Assembly: GCF_900104355.1 (NCBI RefSeq)
Contig: NZ_FNIY01000002.1
Span: 186,001-250,000, forward strand
Reading direction: 5' to 3'
DNA from: Phyllobacterium sp. OV277
Lineage (GTDB): Bacteria > Pseudomonadota > Alphaproteobacteria > Rhizobiales > Rhizobiaceae
DNA: 64,000 nt
In this document: piece after piece, positions 28,506 to 37,884 of the stretch
Position numbering within the stretch: the first letter of the stretch is position 1
How the letters are laid out: each line of letters begins with the position of its first letter
Notes under the pieces: model-generated
The model's database searches: none
What the model was told of the DNA's origin: nothing
Seen by the model: the letters and a program-made list of their open reading frames with translations, nothing else
Position numbers and translations under genes: made by a program

Positions 28506-29057
28506 TCATGACGAGAGAGAATTGATCTCGATGAGCCATGCATGGGATGGCGCGGTTTCGAATGTTGCTGTTTCCGATGTTGCGAGATGCAATACATCGT
28601 CGGACCTGAGCGCTTCACCTGACACCAGCTGTGAATTATCGCGTAGAAGCACAAAAGTCTGCTCGGCGTCGCCACGTACAACCGCCCTGTCCAACCGGCT
28701 AACCCGCGCCTGATATCTTCCGCGCCTGATCATAACATTGAGATCCGTCACCTCGTGCAAGACCACTGCGCTTGTCGGCGTATCGCCGGGAAATGCCATG
28801 GCCTGACAGGACCGATCGAGTTTTTCAGTCGGCCGACCGTCCACCTTCAGCACCATCTCGCCTTCCAGCACGGCCAGCACCCTGTTGATCCCGGCAAAGG
28901 CCGAGAACGGACCTGAATTGGGTACTTTCGCCATGCTGATACGCCAGTCGAAACTGTCGACCGATGCGCCCTCAGGAAAAACGGCAATTTCGGTGGTGAC
29001 ACCCTTGCCGTTCTTCCAGGGCATTTGCCGGTGATCAGCGGCGCGCAGGATGCGCAT
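28506..29057 (-). CDS. hutD: HutD family protein
   Basis: Protein of 183 residues, bicupin-like HutD family, last gene of the hutIHGUD operon. Typical stretches are MPWKNGKGVTTEIAVFPEGA near the N-terminus and FDWRISMAKVPNSGPFSAFAGINRVLAVLEGEGM-like text in the first cupin. In pseudomonads HutD limits excessive expression of histidine utilisation, possibly by binding a pathway intermediate. The ATG shares a base with the hutU stop (TGATG), so it is translated in step with the enzymes. Confidence 0.9.
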   Translation of the reverse strand: MRILRAADHRQMPWKNGKGVTTEIAVFPEGASVDSFDWRISMAKVPNSGPFSAFAGINRVLAVLEGEMVLKVDGRPTEKLDRSCQAMAFPGDTPTSAVVLHEVTDLNVMIRRGRYQARVSRLDRAVVRGDAEQTFVLLRDNSQLVSGEALRSDDVLHLATSETATFETAPSHAWLIEINSLSS

Positions 29058-30727
29058 CAGCCGAGAATGCCCGGCAGGTTGAGGCCCTTCTCCCTGGCGC
29101 AGTCAATGGCGATCTCATAGCCCGCATCCGCATGGCGCATGACGCCGGTTGCCGGATCGTTCCAGAGAACCCGCTCAATACGGCGCTTGGCATCATCAGT
29201 ACCGTCGGCGCAGATAACCATGCCCGCATGCTGCGAAAAACCCATGCCGACACCGCCGCCATGATGCAGCGAAACCCATGTGGCACCGGATGCAGTGTTG
29301 AGCAAAGCGTTGAGCAATGGCCAATCGGAAACCGCATCGGAACCGTCCTTCATGGATTCCGTTTCGCGGTTCGGCGAGGCGACAGAGCCGGAATCCAGAT
29401 GATCGCGACCGATGACAACAGGCGCTTTCAGCTCGCCTGTACGCACCATTTCGTTGAACGCAAGACCAAGGCGATGGCGATCGCCCAGACCGACCCAGCA
29501 GATGCGCGCGGGCAGGCCCTGAAACGCGATACGTTCACGCGCCATATCGAGCCAGTTGTGCAGATGGGTATTGCCGGGTGTCAGCTCCTTCACCTTGGCA
29601 TCGGTCTTGTAGATATCCTCAGGATCACCCGAAAGCGCGGCCCAGCGGAACGGACCAATACCGCGGCAGAACAGCGGACGGATATAGGCAGGAACGAAAC
29701 CGGGGAACGCGAAGGCATTTTCAAGCCCCTCATCCTTGGCGACCTGACGGATATTATTGCCATAATCGAGCGTCGGCACACCGGCATTCCAGAAGGCAAT
29801 CATCGCTTCCACATGTTCGCGCATGGAGGCGCGGGCTGCTTTTTCGACGGCCTTTGGGTCACTTTCGCGCTTGGCTTTCCATTCAGCCATGCTCCAGCCC
29901 TTGGGCAGATAGCCGTTGATCGGATCATGGGCCGAGGTCTGGTCGGTGACGATGTCAGGACGGACGCCGCGACGTACGAGTTCCGGCAGAATTTCAGCGG
30001 CATTGCCGAGAAGTCCAACGGACTTGGCTTCACCAGCCTTGGTCCAGCGGTCGATCATTTCAAGGGCTTCATCCAGCGTTTCAGCCTTGGCATCAACGTA
30101 GCGGGTGCGCAGGCGGAAATCGATGGAATCAGGATTGCACTCAACGGCAAGGCAGCAGGCACCGGCCATGACAGCCGCCAGCGGCTGCGCGCCGCCCATG
30201 CCGCCAAGACCGCCGGTCAGAATCCACTTGCCCTTGAGACTACCGCCATAATGCTGACGGCCAGCCTCGACGAAGGTCTCATATGTTCCCTGAACGATGC
30301 CCTGCGTGCCAATATAAATCCATGAACCGGCGGTCATCTGGCCGTACATGGCCAGGCCCTTCTTATCCAGTTCGTTGAAATGATCCCATGTAGCCCAATG
30401 GGGAACGAGGTTCGAATTGGCGATGAGCACGCGCGGCGCATCCGCATGGGTGCGGAACACGCCAACCGGCTTGCCGGATTGCACGAGCAGCGTCTCGTCT
30501 TCGTTCAATGTCTTGAGCGTTGCGACGATCTTGTCAAAATCATCCCATGTGCGGGTGGCGCGGCCAATGCCGCCATAAACCACCAGTTCATTGGGGTTTT
30601 CGGCGACGTCCGGATCAAGATTGTTCATCAGCATGCGCAGCGGCGCTTCGGTCATCCAGGATTTGGTGTTGAGTTCCGTACCACGGGGGCTACGAATTTC
30701 TCTAATGTTATGGCGCGGATTGTTCAT
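29057..30727 (-). CDS. hutU: Urocanate hydratase
   Basis: Converts urocanate to imidazolonepropionate, second step of histidine breakdown, cytoplasmic, using bound NAD+ as electrophile. It has 556 residues (start [16 protein letters not shown]), the usual size. The NAD-binding glycine run is [15 protein letters not shown] (about residues 175-190) and the active-site region [20 protein letters not shown] contains the conserved Cys. Two adjacent ATGs (30730, 30727) exist; GGGGAG is better spaced for the second. It overlaps both its neighbours, hutG and hutD, by one or a few bases. Confidence 0.97.
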   Translation of the reverse strand: MNNPRHNIREIRSPRGTELNTKSWMTEAPLRMLMNNLDPDVAENPNELVVYGGIGRATRTWDDFDKIVATLKTLNEDETLLVQSGKPVGVFRTHADAPRVLIANSNLVPHWATWDHFNELDKKGLAMYGQMTAGSWIYIGTQGIVQGTYETFVEAGRQHYGGSLKGKWILTGGLGGMGGAQPLAAVMAGACCLAVECNPDSIDFRLRTRYVDAKAETLDEALEMIDRWTKAGEAKSVGLLGNAAEILPELVRRGVRPDIVTDQTSAHDPINGYLPKGWSMAEWKAKRESDPKAVEKAARASMREHVEAMIAFWNAGVPTLDYGNNIRQVAKDEGLENAFAFPGFVPAYIRPLFCRGIGPFRWAALSGDPEDIYKTDAKVKELTPGNTHLHNWLDMARERIAFQGLPARICWVGLGDRHRLGLAFNEMVRTGELKAPVVIGRDHLDSGSVASPNRETESMKDGSDAVSDWPLLNALLNTASGATWVSLHHGGGVGMGFSQHAGMVICADGTDDAKRRIERVLWNDPATGVMRHADAGYEIAIDCAREKGLNLPGILG

Positions 30728-30729
30728 CA

Positions 30730-31530
30730 TTAGCTCCCCAGCTTGAAAGCGGTTTGTTCGAGATTTTCGAGAATGTCTTTGAGATGTTTGCGCAGGCGCT
30801 CGGCCTTGGTTTCATCATAGGCAAAGGGCGGCGCTTCGCTCTGCAAATGGGTGGACTGCGCCAGTTCCATCTGGATCGCATGGATGCCCAGTTGTGGCTT
30901 GCCATAATGGCGCGTGGTCCAGCCGCCCTTGAAGCGGCCGTTCATCACCCCATCATAACCGGATGCAGCAAGGGCAAATCGGCCAGTGGCAGCAGCCACT
31001 TCGGGGGCGCAACTGGTGCCCTGATTGGTGCCGATGTTGAAATCCGGCAGCTTTCCCTCAAACAGGAACGGGATGTGCGAGCGGATGGAGTGGCAATCAT
31101 AGAGAATGGCAAGGCCATGAATATCCTGCACGCGCTTGATCTCAGCAGCAAGCGCCTCGTGATAGGGTTTGTGGAACTGCTCCAGACGCGTTTGTGTGTC
31201 GGCGGCGGCAGGCTTTTCACCGTCGCGCCAGATCGCCCTGCCATCAAAATCCGTTTCAGGAATTAGGCCGGTGGTATTCTGTCCGGGATAAAGGCTCACA
31301 CCCTCAGGGTCGCGATTGGCGTCGATGACATAACGATGGAACGTCGCACGCACCGTCGTCGCTTCAGGCAAAAGGCCATCATACAGCGTGTGAATGTGCC
31401 AGTCCGTATCAGCAAGCAGCTTGCCGTTTTCATTGAGGCGGTCCCAGATATCAGCAGGAACCTCCGTGCCCGTATGCGGCAAGCCTAAAATGACCGGGGA
31501 TGAACCCTGTTTGACGTCAACAACACTCAT
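30730..31530 (-). CDS. hutG: N-formylglutamate deformylase
   Basis: Zinc hydrolase of 266 residues giving glutamate and formate, the last step of the five-step histidine route. It is the formylglutamate amidohydrolase type, not the arginase-fold formiminoglutamase type. Family motifs: [18 protein letters not shown] near the N-terminus, the central [17 protein letters not shown], and the metal-site text [28 protein letters not shown]. The presence of hutF downstream confirms that formylglutamate is the intermediate. It overlaps hutH by 4 bp. Confidence 0.95.
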   Translation of the reverse strand: MSVVDVKQGSSPVILGLPHTGTEVPADIWDRLNENGKLLADTDWHIHTLYDGLLPEATTVRATFHRYVIDANRDPEGVSLYPGQNTTGLIPETDFDGRAIWRDGEKPAAADTQTRLEQFHKPYHEALAAEIKRVQDIHGLAILYDCHSIRSHIPFLFEGKLPDFNIGTNQGTSCAPEVAAATGRFALAASGYDGVMNGRFKGGWTTRHYGKPQLGIHAIQMELAQSTHLQSEAPPFAYDETKAERLRKHLKDILENLEQTAFKLGS

Positions 31531-33068
31531 AGGGCGGTATCCAGTGCTGGCAGGATATCAGGGGAAATGGCGGCATTCAGAGCGCCGGAGCCAACAAGAT
31601 CAGACACGGCCTTGAGATCGGGCGCCATATAGCGGTCTTCATCCAGCGTCGGCACAACGGAACGGATCGCCGCATGGGCGCGGGAAAGTTCCGGGCTTGT
31701 TTGCAGCGGGCTGCGCAGGTCAATGCCCTGTGCAGCGGTCAGCGCCTCGATGCCAATGATGGAGAACAGATTGTCGGTCATCTGCAATAGGCGGCGCGCG
31801 CCGTGGCAGGCCATGGAAACATGGTCTTCCTGATTGGCTGACGTCGGGGTGGAATCGACCGATGCCGGATGCGACATCTGCTTGTTTTCTGACATCAGCG
31901 CAGCAGAAGTCACTTCGGCAATCATCAGACCGGAATTCAAACCGGGCTTGCGGGCGAGGAAAGCAGGAAGGCCATAGCTCAGGGCCGGATCAACCAGCAG
32001 CGCGATACGGCGCTGCGCAATCGAGCCGATTTCACAGATCGCAAGCGCAATCTGGTCCGCAGCGAAAGCCACGGGTTCCGCGTGGAAATTACCGCCCGAG
32101 ACCACTGAACCATCGCTGAGAACCAGCGGATTATCGGTGACAGCATTGGCTTCGATTTCCAGCGTGCGGGCCGCCATGCGCAGGAGATCAAGACAGGCCC
32201 CGTCCACCTGCGGTTGGCAGCGAATGCAATAGGGGTCCTGAACGCGTTCGTCGCCTTCAATATGGCTTTCGCGGATCGGCGAATTTTCGAGGAGACGGCG
32301 GAGTGCTGCTCCCGTATCGATCTGGCCGCGATGACCGCGCAGGGTATGAATATCCGGATGGAACGGAGCGGAAGAGCCCATCGCCGCATCCGTCGAGAGC
32401 GCGCCGGTGATCAGAGCTGACTGCGCGGAACGGTGCGCGCGGAACAGGCCAGCCAGCGCCAGCGCCGTTGAAACCTGCGTACCGTTGATCAGGGCCAGAC
32501 CTTCCTTGGCGGCAAGCACAACCGGCTTCAGACCAGCCTTCGCAAGTCCTTCGCCGGCGGGCATCTGGGTTCCTGCAAACATCACATCGCCCTCGCCAAT
32601 CATTGCGGCAGCCATATGGGCCAGAGGTGCCAGATCGCCCGAAGCACCGACTGAACCCTTTTCAGGAATAACCGGGATAACACCCTTGGCGAGCATACCC
32701 TCGATCAGGCTGATCAGTTCAGGGCGAACACCAGAAGCGCCGCGACCCAGCGAAATGAGTTTCAGCGCCATGATCAGCCGGACGATATTTTCCGGCAACG
32801 CGTTACCGACGCCGCAGCAGTGCGAGAGGATCAAATTGCGCTGGAGAGTTCCGACATCAGCCGCATCAATACGGATCGAGGCAAGTTTGCCGAAGCCGGT
32901 ATTGATACCATAAACAGGGGCGTTCCCAGCGGCGATTTCGGCGATACGGGCAGCGGCGGCCTCAATGCCCTTATGGAACGAGGGATCAAGCTTGACTGGA
33001 GTTCCCTGCCAGTAGATTTTTTCCAGTTCGGCGAGAGGAACGGAACCGGGGTGGAGGACGACAGTCAT
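31527..33068 (-). CDS. hutH: Histidine ammonia-lyase
   Basis: Deaminates histidine to urocanate, first step of the pathway, cytoplasmic. From the ATG at 33068 ([20 protein letters not shown]) it has 513 residues, the family norm; an upstream ATG at 33122 would run into the end of hutI. The self-made MIO cofactor comes from the ASG triad in [16 protein letters not shown]. Also typical are [11 protein letters not shown] near the N-terminus and [15 protein letters not shown] in the C-terminal part. It lies 2 bp after hutI and overlaps hutG by 4 bp. Confidence 0.98.
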   Translation of the reverse strand: MTVVLHPGSVPLAELEKIYWQGTPVKLDPSFHKGIEAAAARIAEIAAGNAPVYGINTGFGKLASIRIDAADVGTLQRNLILSHCCGVGNALPENIVRLIMALKLISLGRGASGVRPELISLIEGMLAKGVIPVIPEKGSVGASGDLAPLAHMAAAMIGEGDVMFAGTQMPAGEGLAKAGLKPVVLAAKEGLALINGTQVSTALALAGLFRAHRSAQSALITGALSTDAAMGSSAPFHPDIHTLRGHRGQIDTGAALRRLLENSPIRESHIEGDERVQDPYCIRCQPQVDGACLDLLRMAARTLEIEANAVTDNPLVLSDGSVVSGGNFHAEPVAFAADQIALAICEIGSIAQRRIALLVDPALSYGLPAFLARKPGLNSGLMIAEVTSAALMSENKQMSHPASVDSTPTSANQEDHVSMACHGARRLLQMTDNLFSIIGIEALTAAQGIDLRSPLQTSPELSRAHAAIRSVVPTLDEDRYMAPDLKAVSDLVGSGALNAAISPDILPALDTAL

Positions 33069-33070
33069 GG

Positions 33071-34264
33071 TTAGGCCTTCAAGATGAGCTGGTGGAGGGG
33101 ATTGAAGCCGATGCGGTAGCAAAGTTCTGCTGGCTGCGTGGCGTTCCAGATGGCGATTTCGGCGCGTTTGCCTGATGCGATGGTGCCGAGATCATCCTGC
33201 AATCCAAGCGCATGGGCCGCCTCGCGCGTTGCGCCTGCCAGCGCCTCTTCGGCGGTCAGGCGGAACAGGGTGCAGGCCATGTTCATGGTCAAAAGCAAGG
33301 ATGTCAGCGGCGATGTGCCGGGATTGCAGTCCGTGGCGATAGCGATACGCGCACCGGCTTCGCGCAGGGCTTTGACCGGCGGCGCCCGTTCTTCGCGCAG
33401 CGCATAGAAGGCACCGGGCAACAGCACGGCAACCGTACCAGCAGCAGCCATCGCCTTTGCACCATCTTCATCAAGATACTCAAGATGATCGGCGGAGAGC
33501 GCGCCATAGGAGGCTGCGAGCTTTGCACCGCCAAGATTGGAAAGCTGCTCCGCATGGAGCTTGACCGGGATACCAAGCGCCTTGGCCCGGTCAAAAACGC
33601 GGGCAATCTGCGCGGGCGAGAAAGCTATGCCCTCGCAGAAGCCATCAACCGTATCAACCAGACCTTCCGCATGGGCAGCATCAAGACCGGGCAGGACTAC
33701 TTCGCCGATATAATCATCCGCGCGCCCACGATATTCAGGCGGAACCGCATGGGCCGCAAGATAGCTGGTACGGATGCGCACCGGGCGCACCGTGCCGAGG
33801 CGGCGCGCCACCCGCAGCATTTTCAGTTCCGTTTCGATATTGAGACCATAACCGGATTTGATTTCAACCGTGGAAATACCTTCCGCCAGCAGGGTATCCA
33901 AGCGCGGCAGGCTTTGCGCGACGAGTTCATCTTCCGAAAGGCCATTGGTCGATTTGACCGAGGAAACTATGCCTCCGCCCGCCCGGGCGATTTCCTCGTA
34001 ACTTGCACCTTCGAGCCGCATTTCAAATTCACGGGCGCGGTTGCCGCCGAACACCAGATGGGTATGGCAATCGATCAGCGCAGGCGTTGCCAGACGTCCG
34101 CCGAAATCCTGCGTCTCAACACCTTTCCATTCACCCGGAATGGTCTCGCCGACCCAGGCGATGCGATCACCTTCAATGCCGATGGCACCCGTATCGATCA
34201 GGCCATAGGCCGCACCGGTATTCTCCAGCGTCGCAATTCTCAATCCGGAAAGAATTTTCCTCAT
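33071..34264 (-). CDS. hutI: Imidazolonepropionase
   Basis: Hydrolyses imidazolonepropionate to N-formimidoylglutamate. Amidohydrolase-superfamily enzyme of 397 residues from the ATG at 34264 ([14 protein letters not shown]); ATG 34285 is an alternative and neither has a strong ribosome site. Metal ligands: the HxH of [18 protein letters not shown], the His of [18 protein letters not shown], the His in [16 protein letters not shown], and the Asp of [17 protein letters not shown]. It is the first gene of the minus-strand hut operon, immediately downstream of the palindromic operator. Confidence 0.95.
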   Translation of the reverse strand: MRKILSGLRIATLENTGAAYGLIDTGAIGIEGDRIAWVGETIPGEWKGVETQDFGGRLATPALIDCHTHLVFGGNRAREFEMRLEGASYEEIARAGGGIVSSVKSTNGLSEDELVAQSLPRLDTLLAEGISTVEIKSGYGLNIETELKMLRVARRLGTVRPVRIRTSYLAAHAVPPEYRGRADDYIGEVVLPGLDAAHAEGLVDTVDGFCEGIAFSPAQIARVFDRAKALGIPVKLHAEQLSNLGGAKLAASYGALSADHLEYLDEDGAKAMAAAGTVAVLLPGAFYALREERAPPVKALREAGARIAIATDCNPGTSPLTSLLLTMNMACTLFRLTAEEALAGATREAAHALGLQDDLGTIASGKRAEIAIWNATQPAELCYRIGFNPLHQLILKA

Positions 34265-34307
34265 TGGCCTTGATACCATCCCCATTAGCGCTTGCTCATG
34301 ACGTTAT

Positions 34308-34321
34308 TATGTATATACATA
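34308..34321. promoter_or_regulatory. Putative HutC operator
   Basis: TATGTATATACATA is a perfect 14-bp palindrome in the 85-bp gap between the divergent hutI and hutF genes. It resembles GntR/HutC-type operators (TGTATATACA core). On the minus strand a TTGACA (-35, 34330-34325) is followed directly by the palindrome, which would fill the spacer of the hutI promoter, so bound HutC would block both directions. Confidence 0.65.
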
Positions 34322-34349
34322 TTATGTCAATCCGGGGATGAGAGAAGAA

Positions 34350-35732
34350 ATGAGCGAAGCCAAAAAATCCGTTTTTGCGAATAAGGCCCTCACGGAAAAC
34401 GGCTGGGAAAACGATGTTCTGGTTGAGATCGACACATTGGGGCAGATTGTTTCCGTCAAAGCCAACAGCACCGCCCTCCCCAACAGCCACAGCACCCCTA
34501 TCCTGCTTCCCGCTCAGGCCAATCTGCACAGTCACACCTTTCAACGCGCGATGGCGGGACTGTCAGAAGCGCGCAGCCCTGAAGGCCGGGATAGTTTCTG
34601 GACGTGGCGCGCGATCATGTACCGGTTTCTTGATATTCTCGACCCTGCGGATATTGAGGCCATCGCCGCCTTTGCTTTCGTCGAAATGCTTGAATCCGGT
34701 TATTCCAGCGTTGCGGAATTTCACTATGTCCACCACCAGCCGGGTGGAACGCCCTATGCGAGCCTTGCCGAGTTGTCCGAGCGGATCGCCGCTGCAGCCA
34801 GTGCCACCGGCATCGGCCTGACATTGCTGCCTGTCGCCTACGCGCAGGGCGGTGTCGATGGTCGGGCGCTTGCGGGCGGGCAATTACGTTTCGGCAATGA
34901 TATCGAGCGGTTTTCGCAACTGGCGGAGGCAGCCGAAAAAGCGGCCCGCCAGACCGGGCCGGATGCCGGTTTCGGCGTTGCGCCGCATTCAATCCGCGCC
35001 GTCAATGAGCATGACCTTCTGGAGCTTGAGCGCCGGTTTAGAGCCATGCCGTTCCATATTCACATTGCTGAGCAGCTTCCCGAGCTTGAAGAGGTTCAGG
35101 CTGTCTATGGCCAACGCTCCATGAGCTGGCTGCTGGATCACCTGCCCGTCAATGAACGCTGGTGCCTCATCCACTCGACACATATGACGCCGGAAGAAAC
35201 ATTGCGCGTGGCGAAAAGCGGCGCGGTTGTCGGCCTTTGCCCGCTGACGGAAGCCAGTCTTGGCGATGGCATTTTCGATGGTGTGCGCTACCTCAATGCG
35301 GGTGGACGCTTTGGTACGGGTTCGGATTCCAATATCCGCATTTCACCATCGGAAGAACTGCGCCAGCTTGAATATAGCCAGCGCTTACGCGATGTCTCGC
35401 GGGTGACGCTTTCAGTTGACGGCAAATCAAACGGGCGAACGCTTTACGACACAGCACTTATCGGCGGAGCACAGGCACTCGGCCGCAATGCTGGCAGTCT
35501 GGCGGCCGGGAAATGGGCCGATATGGTCGCGCTCGATGCCGATACTCCTGCGATCCTTGGCCTTAAGGGCGACCGGCTGCTTGACGGCTGGATTTTTGCA
35601 GGCGACAGGCATGCGGTGACCGATGTGTGGTCGGCAGGCCGCCATGTGGTGCATAACGGACGCCATCATGCGCGAGAACAAATCTTTGCAACTTACAAGA
35701 CGCGGCTTGCGTCAATTCTGGAGCGGGTGTGA
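34350..35732 (+). CDS. hutF: Formimidoylglutamate deiminase
   Basis: Zinc amidohydrolase of 460 residues converting N-formimidoylglutamate to N-formylglutamate with release of ammonia, which commits the cell to the five-step route finished by HutG. Metal motifs: HSHTFQRAMAGL with PAQANLHSHTF (HxH), FHIHIAEQLPELEEV, LIHSTHMTPEE and GTGSDSNIRISPSEELR. I prefer the ATG at 34350 (MSEAKKSVFANKALTENG), preceded by GAGAGAAG; an in-frame ATG lies 12 bases earlier. The last bases overlap the start of hutC (GTGA). Confidence 0.95.
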   Translation: MSEAKKSVFANKALTENGWENDVLVEIDTLGQIVSVKANSTALPNSHSTPILLPAQANLHSHTFQRAMAGLSEARSPEGRDSFWTWRAIMYRFLDILDPADIEAIAAFAFVEMLESGYSSVAEFHYVHHQPGGTPYASLAELSERIAAAASATGIGLTLLPVAYAQGGVDGRALAGGQLRFGNDIERFSQLAEAAEKAARQTGPDAGFGVAPHSIRAVNEHDLLELERRFRAMPFHIHIAEQLPELEEVQAVYGQRSMSWLLDHLPVNERWCLIHSTHMTPEETLRVAKSGAVVGLCPLTEASLGDGIFDGVRYLNAGGRFGTGSDSNIRISPSEELRQLEYSQRLRDVSRVTLSVDGKSNGRTLYDTALIGGAQALGRNAGSLAAGKWADMVALDADTPAILGLKGDRLLDGWIFAGDRHAVTDVWSAGRHVVHNGRHHAREQIFATYKTRLASILERV

Positions 35733-36430
35733 CAGCAACAGCGCGAAAATCCTTCCACGCCATCAAGGCTGAAATGGCCCGGCGCATCGCCGAGCGGGTC
35801 TGGGCTCCCGGGGCGCTTATTCCCGGCGAGGAAGTTTTATCGGTTGAGTTTGGCTGTGCCCGCGCAACTGTCAATCGCGCCCTGCAGGAATTGGCGCGTG
35901 GCGGTGTGCTTGTACGCAAGCGCAAGGCCGGAACACGGGTTGCCCTGCATCCAATGCGCGAGGCACGCTTCGTCATTCCTATTATCAGGCAGGAAATCGA
36001 GACAAAGGGCGGAAAATACCAATTCAAGCTGCTTTCCAACCAAGTTGAGAAAGCCCCCGCTAGCATTACCCAGCGCATGGGCCTCACCAAGGGCAAGGAG
36101 ATGCTGCATGTACGGTGCCTGCATCTGTCCGATGGCAAGGCCTATCAATATGAGGACCGCTGGGTCAATCTGGATGCTGTGCCTTCCATTCGCGGTGAGA
36201 CGTTTGAAACCATCAGCCCAAATGAATGGCTGGTGACCCATTCGCCGTTTTCACAGGCTGAAATTGTCTTTCACGCTGATGTGGCGGGGGCAGAAGAAGC
36301 CGATATTCTCGGTGTTGCCGAAAAGGATGCGGTGTTCATTGTCGAGCGCGTTACATTCGTGCCGCAGAAACCGATCACATTTGTGAGGATGATCCATCCC
36401 TCGTCCCACCGGATGGTCACGCAGCTTTAG
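35729..36430 (+). CDS. hutC: Histidine utilisation repressor HutC (GntR/UTRA)
   Basis: Transcription repressor of 233 residues. N-terminal GntR winged helix (about 8-75): RIAERVWAPGALIPGEEVLSVEFGCARATVNRALQELARGGVLVRKRKAGTRV. C-terminal UTRA ligand domain (about 90-230), which in HutC proteins binds urocanate. The GTG start overlaps the hutF stop by 4 bp. It presumably binds the palindrome at 34308-34321. In Brucella, HutC also links histidine metabolism to virulence-gene control; whether that applies here cannot be seen. Confidence 0.93.
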   Translation: MTATARKSFHAIKAEMARRIAERVWAPGALIPGEEVLSVEFGCARATVNRALQELARGGVLVRKRKAGTRVALHPMREARFVIPIIRQEIETKGGKYQFKLLSNQVEKAPASITQRMGLTKGKEMLHVRCLHLSDGKAYQYEDRWVNLDAVPSIRGETFETISPNEWLVTHSPFSQAEIVFHADVAGAEEADILGVAEKDAVFIVERVTFVPQKPITFVRMIHPSSHRMVTQL

Positions 36431-36550
36431 GCTAAATTCCCGAATTTCCTGAGGATGCGGTTCGCACGGCTTCCACCCGTAAAGACGGCTGAGGTGCGGT
36501 GATTTGTCGGCTTGTCAGAACAATTGTCTACTAAAATACTCATAATTTCC

Positions 36551-36563
36551 TAGAATAATTCTA
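36551..36563. promoter_or_regulatory. Iron-control-element (ICE/Irr box)-like palindrome
   Basis: TAGAA-TAA-TTCTA is a perfect 13-bp palindrome matching the core of the rhizobial ICE motif TTTAGAA-N3-TTCTAAA (11 of 14 defined positions when flanks are counted). It lies in an A+T-rich stretch 39 bp before a TTGACT promoter element and 132 bp before the first gene of the small cluster. The rest of 36431-36694 shows no gene. Confidence 0.45.
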
Positions 36564-36601
36564 AGCTATTGATATTTTTTATTGTTTTCCGAAATTATCG
36601 T

Positions 36602-36650
36602 TTGACTTTGAATTGAACCATTGCCTTTATGCACGAGCACAAGAGTGCAT
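36602..36650 (+). promoter_or_regulatory. Putative promoter and inverted repeat of the small-gene cluster
   Basis: TTGACT (36602-36607), 17 bp, CTTTAT (36625-36630). The inverted repeat ATGCAC-N10-GTGCAT (36629-36650) begins at the end of the -10 element, where an operator or a 5' mRNA hairpin could act. Confidence 0.4.
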
Positions 36651-36694
36651 ACCTTTGATGTCTGGGCCTTGAACCCGTTCGATTGGAGGACCCT

Positions 36695-36877
36695 ATGATA
36701 GGTCTTTTTCTGCCACGCCTGCGCGTGGTTTCTACGCTGCACCCGCGGCGTCCACATTCTGCTTCCGGCCTCAACAGGCTGACGCAGCCCGTTGCCTGGC
36801 TATGCCACAACGAATTTACTGCCTTGATCCGCAACAATGAGCAGGATGGGAGTGGACATGTATCCACGCACATCTGA
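36695..36877 (+). CDS. Small predicted protein, 60 residues, unknown
   Basis: Short frame starting MIGLFLPRLRVVSTLHPR, rich in Arg, His and Leu, with no recognised family. The case for it being real is the ribosome site: TTGGAGGA with GGAGG 5 bases before the ATG, stronger than for most genes in the window. It ends 20 bp inside the next gene in a different frame, so it could act as a leader whose translation controls the Cys-rich protein. Codon use is undistinguished. It may be only a leader peptide, or not translated at all. Confidence 0.35.
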   Translation: MIGLFLPRLRVVSTLHPRRPHSASGLNRLTQPVAWLCHNEFTALIRNNEQDGSGHVSTHI

Positions 36878-37364
36878 AATCGGGAACGGTACGGGTTGTT
36901 ATTTCGACCGCCCCCCGGAAAAGCTCGTACTTGAAGGGTATCGCCGCTGGACTGCCGGGTTTGAAACCGGCTCGGTGATTGCCTGGGAAATGGCTTACGG
37001 ACTTTACAGCGAAATTCTTGGCACCCGTGAAGGCAATCGCGCCCTGTCGGAACTGTCTTTCTTCATCCGCACGCTGCGCCATTGCGCCCTGTGCCCGCTG
37101 AAGACATTCCCCTTCGGCTCGCACCATGTGTGCAAGGAAGAGTGCCTGACTTTGGGTCTGATCGCCGGGCTTCAAAATTGCGACATGCTTGCAGCAAGAA
37201 CCTGCCTCAATGCCATGGCATGTCCCTCCCGGCATGAGGAAGTCGAGAACGCAGCCATCGGTTTTGCCGAAACACTGGTGGAACTGGATCAAGTGCTTTT
37301 GCCGATCCCCAAATTTGCGATCGACGACATCATTTCTCGCCCGGTGCGGGCGAAGTACCATTAA
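36858..37364 (+). CDS. Cysteine-rich conserved-looking protein, unknown function
   Basis: Protein of 168 residues that I do not recognise. The start at 36858 (MYPRTSEIGNGTGCYFDRPP) has GGGAG upstream; in-frame ATGs at 36837 and 36846 are alternatives. It has eight cysteines: C14, then C76, C79, C92, C96, C108, C116 and C122, in the text HCALCP, HHVCKEEC, NCDM, TCLNAMAC, with three His nearby. The spacing CxxC-x12-CxxxC suggests a metal or iron-sulfur site. No signal peptide or membrane helix; the flanks are helical. It lies between hutC and the sulfate operon, behind an ICE-like box, and is followed 17 bp later by a small secreted protein. Confidence 0.7.
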   Translation: MYPRTSEIGNGTGCYFDRPPEKLVLEGYRRWTAGFETGSVIAWEMAYGLYSEILGTREGNRALSELSFFIRTLRHCALCPLKTFPFGSHHVCKEECLTLGLIAGLQNCDMLAARTCLNAMACPSRHEEVENAAIGFAETLVELDQVLLPIPKFAIDDIISRPVRAKYH

Positions 37365-37381
37365 GAAGAAGGGGAAATATA

Positions 37382-37558
37382 ATGATCATCAGCTCCCGCT
37401 TGGAACGACGCCTCTCAATCGCCGCGACTGCCGCATTGACTCTGGCGATTTTCATCACACCGCTCACGGTGCGCGCTTCCATTGAAGCCAAGGCCGTGAC
37501 GAGCACTTTCACGGAAGTTGCGTCGGTGGAACCGGCCGACCTGCTGCTCAGAAAATAA
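37382..37558 (+). CDS. Small secreted protein, 58 residues, unknown
   Basis: Starts MIISSRLERRLSIAATAALT and has a clear signal peptide: positive N-terminus (R6, R9, R10), hydrophobic core ATAALTLAIFITPLTV, likely cleavage after VRA near residue 32. The mature peptide would be about 26 residues, ending VEPADLLLRK, without cysteine. AAGGGG lies 8 bases before the ATG. It follows the Cys-rich gene by 17 bp, so the two are probably co-transcribed, and tandem hairpins follow. No family recognised. A periplasmic or membrane-associated peptide is the most that can be inferred. Confidence 0.55.
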   Translation: MIISSRLERRLSIAATAALTLAIFITPLTVRASIEAKAVTSTFTEVASVEPADLLLRK

Positions 37559-37572
37559 AGGCCTCGAGCCCG

Positions 37573-37612
37573 GTACCGGCCCTGCGCCGGTACTGTCCTT
37601 CAACGCGGACAG
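37573..37612 (+). terminator. Tandem hairpins after the small-gene cluster
   Basis: GTACCGGC-CCTGC-GCCGGTAC (37573-37593) is directly followed by CTGTCC-N8-GGACAG (37593-37612). They lie just after the 58-residue gene. No T-tract follows, so termination is only suggested. The rest of the 326-bp gap to the sulfate-binding gene is A+T-rich; it contains AGACTA twice with a 17-bp period (37754-37776) and TAGAATTTTCTA near 37788, but no gene. Confidence 0.4.
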
Positions 37613-37884
37613 CACAACCTGCCGGTGAAATATTATTTCGCACGCAACCAGTTTTCCTAAGAGTACCAAACCCATCAATCCATTTAATTGGAGCTTGCGC
37701 TTGATAGCCGGAAAGAATCCCATTGCGGGCAAAATTCCGGGTCAGCGGATAATAGACTACTGTTTCTGTAGACTAACGTATTCAGGTAGAATTTTCTAAT
37801 TTATCGATATAAAAGGAATTCTTTCCAACGCCCGCTATGCGGGTCGCTCTGCTACGCTTCAGGTCACACTACACGGAGGCAGGC

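Noticed and set aside
29132-30325. 397-residue open frame antisense to hutU
   Set aside because: Shadow frame. hutU itself is certain from its NAD-binding motif and operon position.
33212-34273. 353-residue open frame antisense to hutI
   Set aside because: Shadow frame without start signal or known domain.
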